Positions 62,407 to 64,000 of a DNA stretch of 64,000 nucleotides are shown here, piece by piece. This DNA comes from Hymenobacter roseosalivarius DSM 11622. GTDB taxonomy: Bacteria > Bacteroidota > Bacteroidia > Cytophagales > Hymenobacteraceae. Below the pieces are notes generated by a model. That model had not been told where the DNA came from, did no database searches, and was given only the letters and a program-made list of their open reading frames with translations. The stretch is from NCBI RefSeq assembly GCF_900176135.1, contig NZ_FWWW01000067.1, positions 1-64,000 on the forward strand. The letters run 5' to 3'. A program made the position numbers and the translations under genes. The first letter of the stretch is position 1, and each line of letters opens with the position of its first letter.

Positions 62407-63897
62407 TTAGCGGCGGGCTTCCAGCCGAAACGTTACGCAGGAGTCAGTGCGGAATAGAACGCGGGTTTGGTAGTACTGTTGCCAGGGCTTCCAGGCTTTT
62501 GCTCCGCAAGTTGTCACAACGCGGGGCGGAGTGGCCCAGCCTACCTGCCAGGGACCCACGCGCGTGATGCGGTGGCCATATTGCGCCGTCATAGCAGCCA
62601 TATAAAACTCGGGGCTGTCATTAAAAAAACCGTCGTCGCCCAGCAGGTACTCGCGCAGGTGGGGCAGTTGCTGCGCCTGCGCCCGCAAATGGCGGCCGTA
62701 CTGCAAGGATGAGTTGCGCCGGGCCACATCCGTGGAGCGCCGTGTGAGCATGATTTGTACGCCGTAGGGCTGCGCGGCTACCAGCAGCACCGCCGCCAGG
62801 CGCGCCGCCGCCGCCGGGCGACGGTGGTAATGAGCCGCCACGACGCGGCCCACCCACACCAGGCCGCCTGCCGCCAGCAAGGCCAGCAGCGGATATACCG
62901 GCGCGTCGTACCAATCCAGCTGCGTTTTTACCAGTGATATAACCAACAAAAACATTCCGGCCACAGTGCTCAGCACCCGACTCAGCCACCAGCCCCGGCT
63001 GCGGCGCGGTAGCCACCAGCCTAGCCCTATGCCGCCCAGTGCTGCCACCAGCCAGGCTCCAAACTTGGTTTCGGCTAGCTTACTTACATACCAGAAAAAG
63101 TGGTGGCCGTGGCCTTCCAGTTCCTCCCCGGCTGGCCCGCCTACCTCATACTGCCATACCCCCGCCAGATAACCAGGCGCAACCAACTCGCGAATCGTAT
63201 ACCAGCTGACCGCGACGCCCAGGATTAGAAAAAAAGCCCCCCAGGGGGCAAACTGGCGTAGCCGCCGTACCTGTCCCGTCAGGAGTGTCGCCACAATAAT
63301 CCCCGGTCCGAAAAGCAGCCCAGCTATGCCTTTGGTGAGCACGGCTAAAGCGAAGGCGGCACCCGTGCCCCAGGCGTGGCGGGCGCGGCCCGTGGTCAGG
63401 TAAGCCAACCAGCTCAGCGTGCCCAGCGTGGTCCAGAGGGTGAGCAGCGCATCGAAGTCGCCGGTGCGGGATACGTGCAGGGTCACGTAGCCTTGCGTGG
63501 TTAGCAGTACCAAAGCTGCCAGTAGCCCGGCCCGCCAGCTGCCCAGCCAGCGGCTGCCGGCAAAATATACCACCAGCACCGTAGCCAGGGCCGCCAAGGC
63601 AGAAGGCAGGCGTAAGGCTACTTCCGTGGGGCCTAAGAGCTTAAAGCTAAGTGCCATCAGCCACGGGACCAGCGGGGGCTTACTGTTCCAGAGGTCAGGC
63701 TCGCCCCGGTGGGTAAGGACCAGCCAGTTGTTGCTCCGTAACATTTCGAGCGCATTCAGGCCGGTGCGGGCCTCATCCCACTGTTGGGCGGGCAAACTAC
63801 CCAGTAGCCAGAACAGGGGCAACGCGGACACGGCCAACACCAGCAGCAGCCGAGCCAGTTGGTGAGCAAAAGGGGGAGCAGAGATAGAGCGCGGCAA
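62407..63897 (-). CDS. Glycosyltransferase, GT39/ArnT-like (GT-C fold)
   Basis: 496 residues with about 11-12 spans. Catalytic acidic pair in the first outer loop: LPAQQWDEARTGLNALEML; then WNSKPPLVPWLMALSFKLLGPTEVALRLPSALAALATVLVVY, the lipid-sugar transferase pattern. C-terminal soluble domain of about 130 residues. Transfers a sugar from a polyprenyl carrier to lipid or protein; substrate unknown. 64 bp to the M16 gene. Confidence 0.85.
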   Translation of the reverse strand: MPRSISAPPFAHQLARLLLVLAVSALPLFWLLGSLPAQQWDEARTGLNALEMLRSNNWLVLTHRGEPDLWNSKPPLVPWLMALSFKLLGPTEVALRLPSALAALATVLVVYFAGSRWLGSWRAGLLAALVLLTTQGYVTLHVSRTGDFDALLTLWTTLGTLSWLAYLTTGRARHAWGTGAAFALAVLTKGIAGLLFGPGIIVATLLTGQVRRLRQFAPWGAFFLILGVAVSWYTIRELVAPGYLAGVWQYEVGGPAGEELEGHGHHFFWYVSKLAETKFGAWLVAALGGIGLGWWLPRRSRGWWLSRVLSTVAGMFLLVISLVKTQLDWYDAPVYPLLALLAAGGLVWVGRVVAAHYHRRPAAAARLAAVLLVAAQPYGVQIMLTRRSTDVARRNSSLQYGRHLRAQAQQLPHLREYLLGDDGFFNDSPEFYMAAMTAQYGHRITRVGPWQVGWATPPRVVTTCGAKAWKPWQQYYQTRVLFRTDSCVTFRLEARR

Positions 63898-64000
63898 AAA
63901 GAGAAAATAGCTTTAAGGCAGCTACACTGCCTGCACGGGAAGATGAGTGAGAAACCAGCAATTGAAAAAATAGCCCAACACAAACACAGAAGTGCAATCA

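Overview
The window looks like a chromosomal segment of a pigmented, aerobic Bacteroidota close to Hymenobacter (Cytophagales, Hymenobacteraceae). Evidence is the moderately high G+C, the Bacteroidota-type promoter boxes (TAnnTTTG, best example upstream of rpmG), the family mix (DUF4295 beside rpmG and ftsY, DUF1599, DUF5522, folP-cdaA overlap, BshC, MnmD, GDYXXLXY) and abundant palindromic intergenic repeats. No rRNA, CRISPR array, prophage or intact insertion sequence was seen. One tRNA (Asn, GTT) was found.

Layout. 1-25 kb is ordinary core and housekeeping DNA: hemB, ornithine aminotransferase, an LEA14-like protein, a CooC-like nickel-insertase ATPase, a ferric-reductase-like membrane protein, fatty acid hydroxylase, shikimate kinase, a peptide ABC permease, folP-cdaA (c-di-AMP synthesis), an antiporter, the threonine-to-glycine pair kbl/tdh, patatin, YihY, rlmN and others. 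At 26.1-27.2 kb sits a strikingly AT-rich two-gene island (DUF6884-like plus GIY-YIG-like). 27-41 kb carries DUF2157/GDYXXLXY membrane proteins, bshC, an acyltransferase, rimO, ftsY, ribosomal proteins L33 and L28, aminopeptidase P and a DUF6056-like membrane protein. 56-64 kb carries tRNA-Asn, hydroxyacyl-CoA dehydrogenase, pheS, three secreted proteins sharing an unrecognised motif, an M16 peptidase and a GT39-type glycosyltransferase.

The centrepiece is 41.2-55.8 kb, a complete-looking [NiFe]-hydrogenase locus. Thirteen minus-strand genes run from a small subunit without a Tat signal, through five tandem single-span membrane proteins, the large subunit, a maturation-protease-like protein that has lost its metal ligands, a winged-helix/Cys-rich protein, a Rieske protein, two related LolA/RseB-like proteins and a canonical HupD-type protease. 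Divergently transcribed are a TetR regulator and hypF, hypC, hypD and hypE. hypA and hypB are not in the window; a CooC-like ATPase 35 kb away could be relevant to nickel insertion. From subunit features and host this most resembles the high-affinity H2-uptake enzymes, probably the group 1l lineage reported from Antarctic-soil Hymenobacter; the five-membrane-protein module and the pseudo-protease are the parts most likely to be undescribed.

Repeats: a 125-bp MITE-like element with 24-bp terminal inverted repeats occurs twice, once supplying the start of a DUF2314 gene and ending 27 bp beyond the cooC-like gene, once just downstream of the hydrogenase operon. A second, diverged repeat (6.5 kb and 55.9 kb) contains a short reading frame whose differences are largely synonymous.
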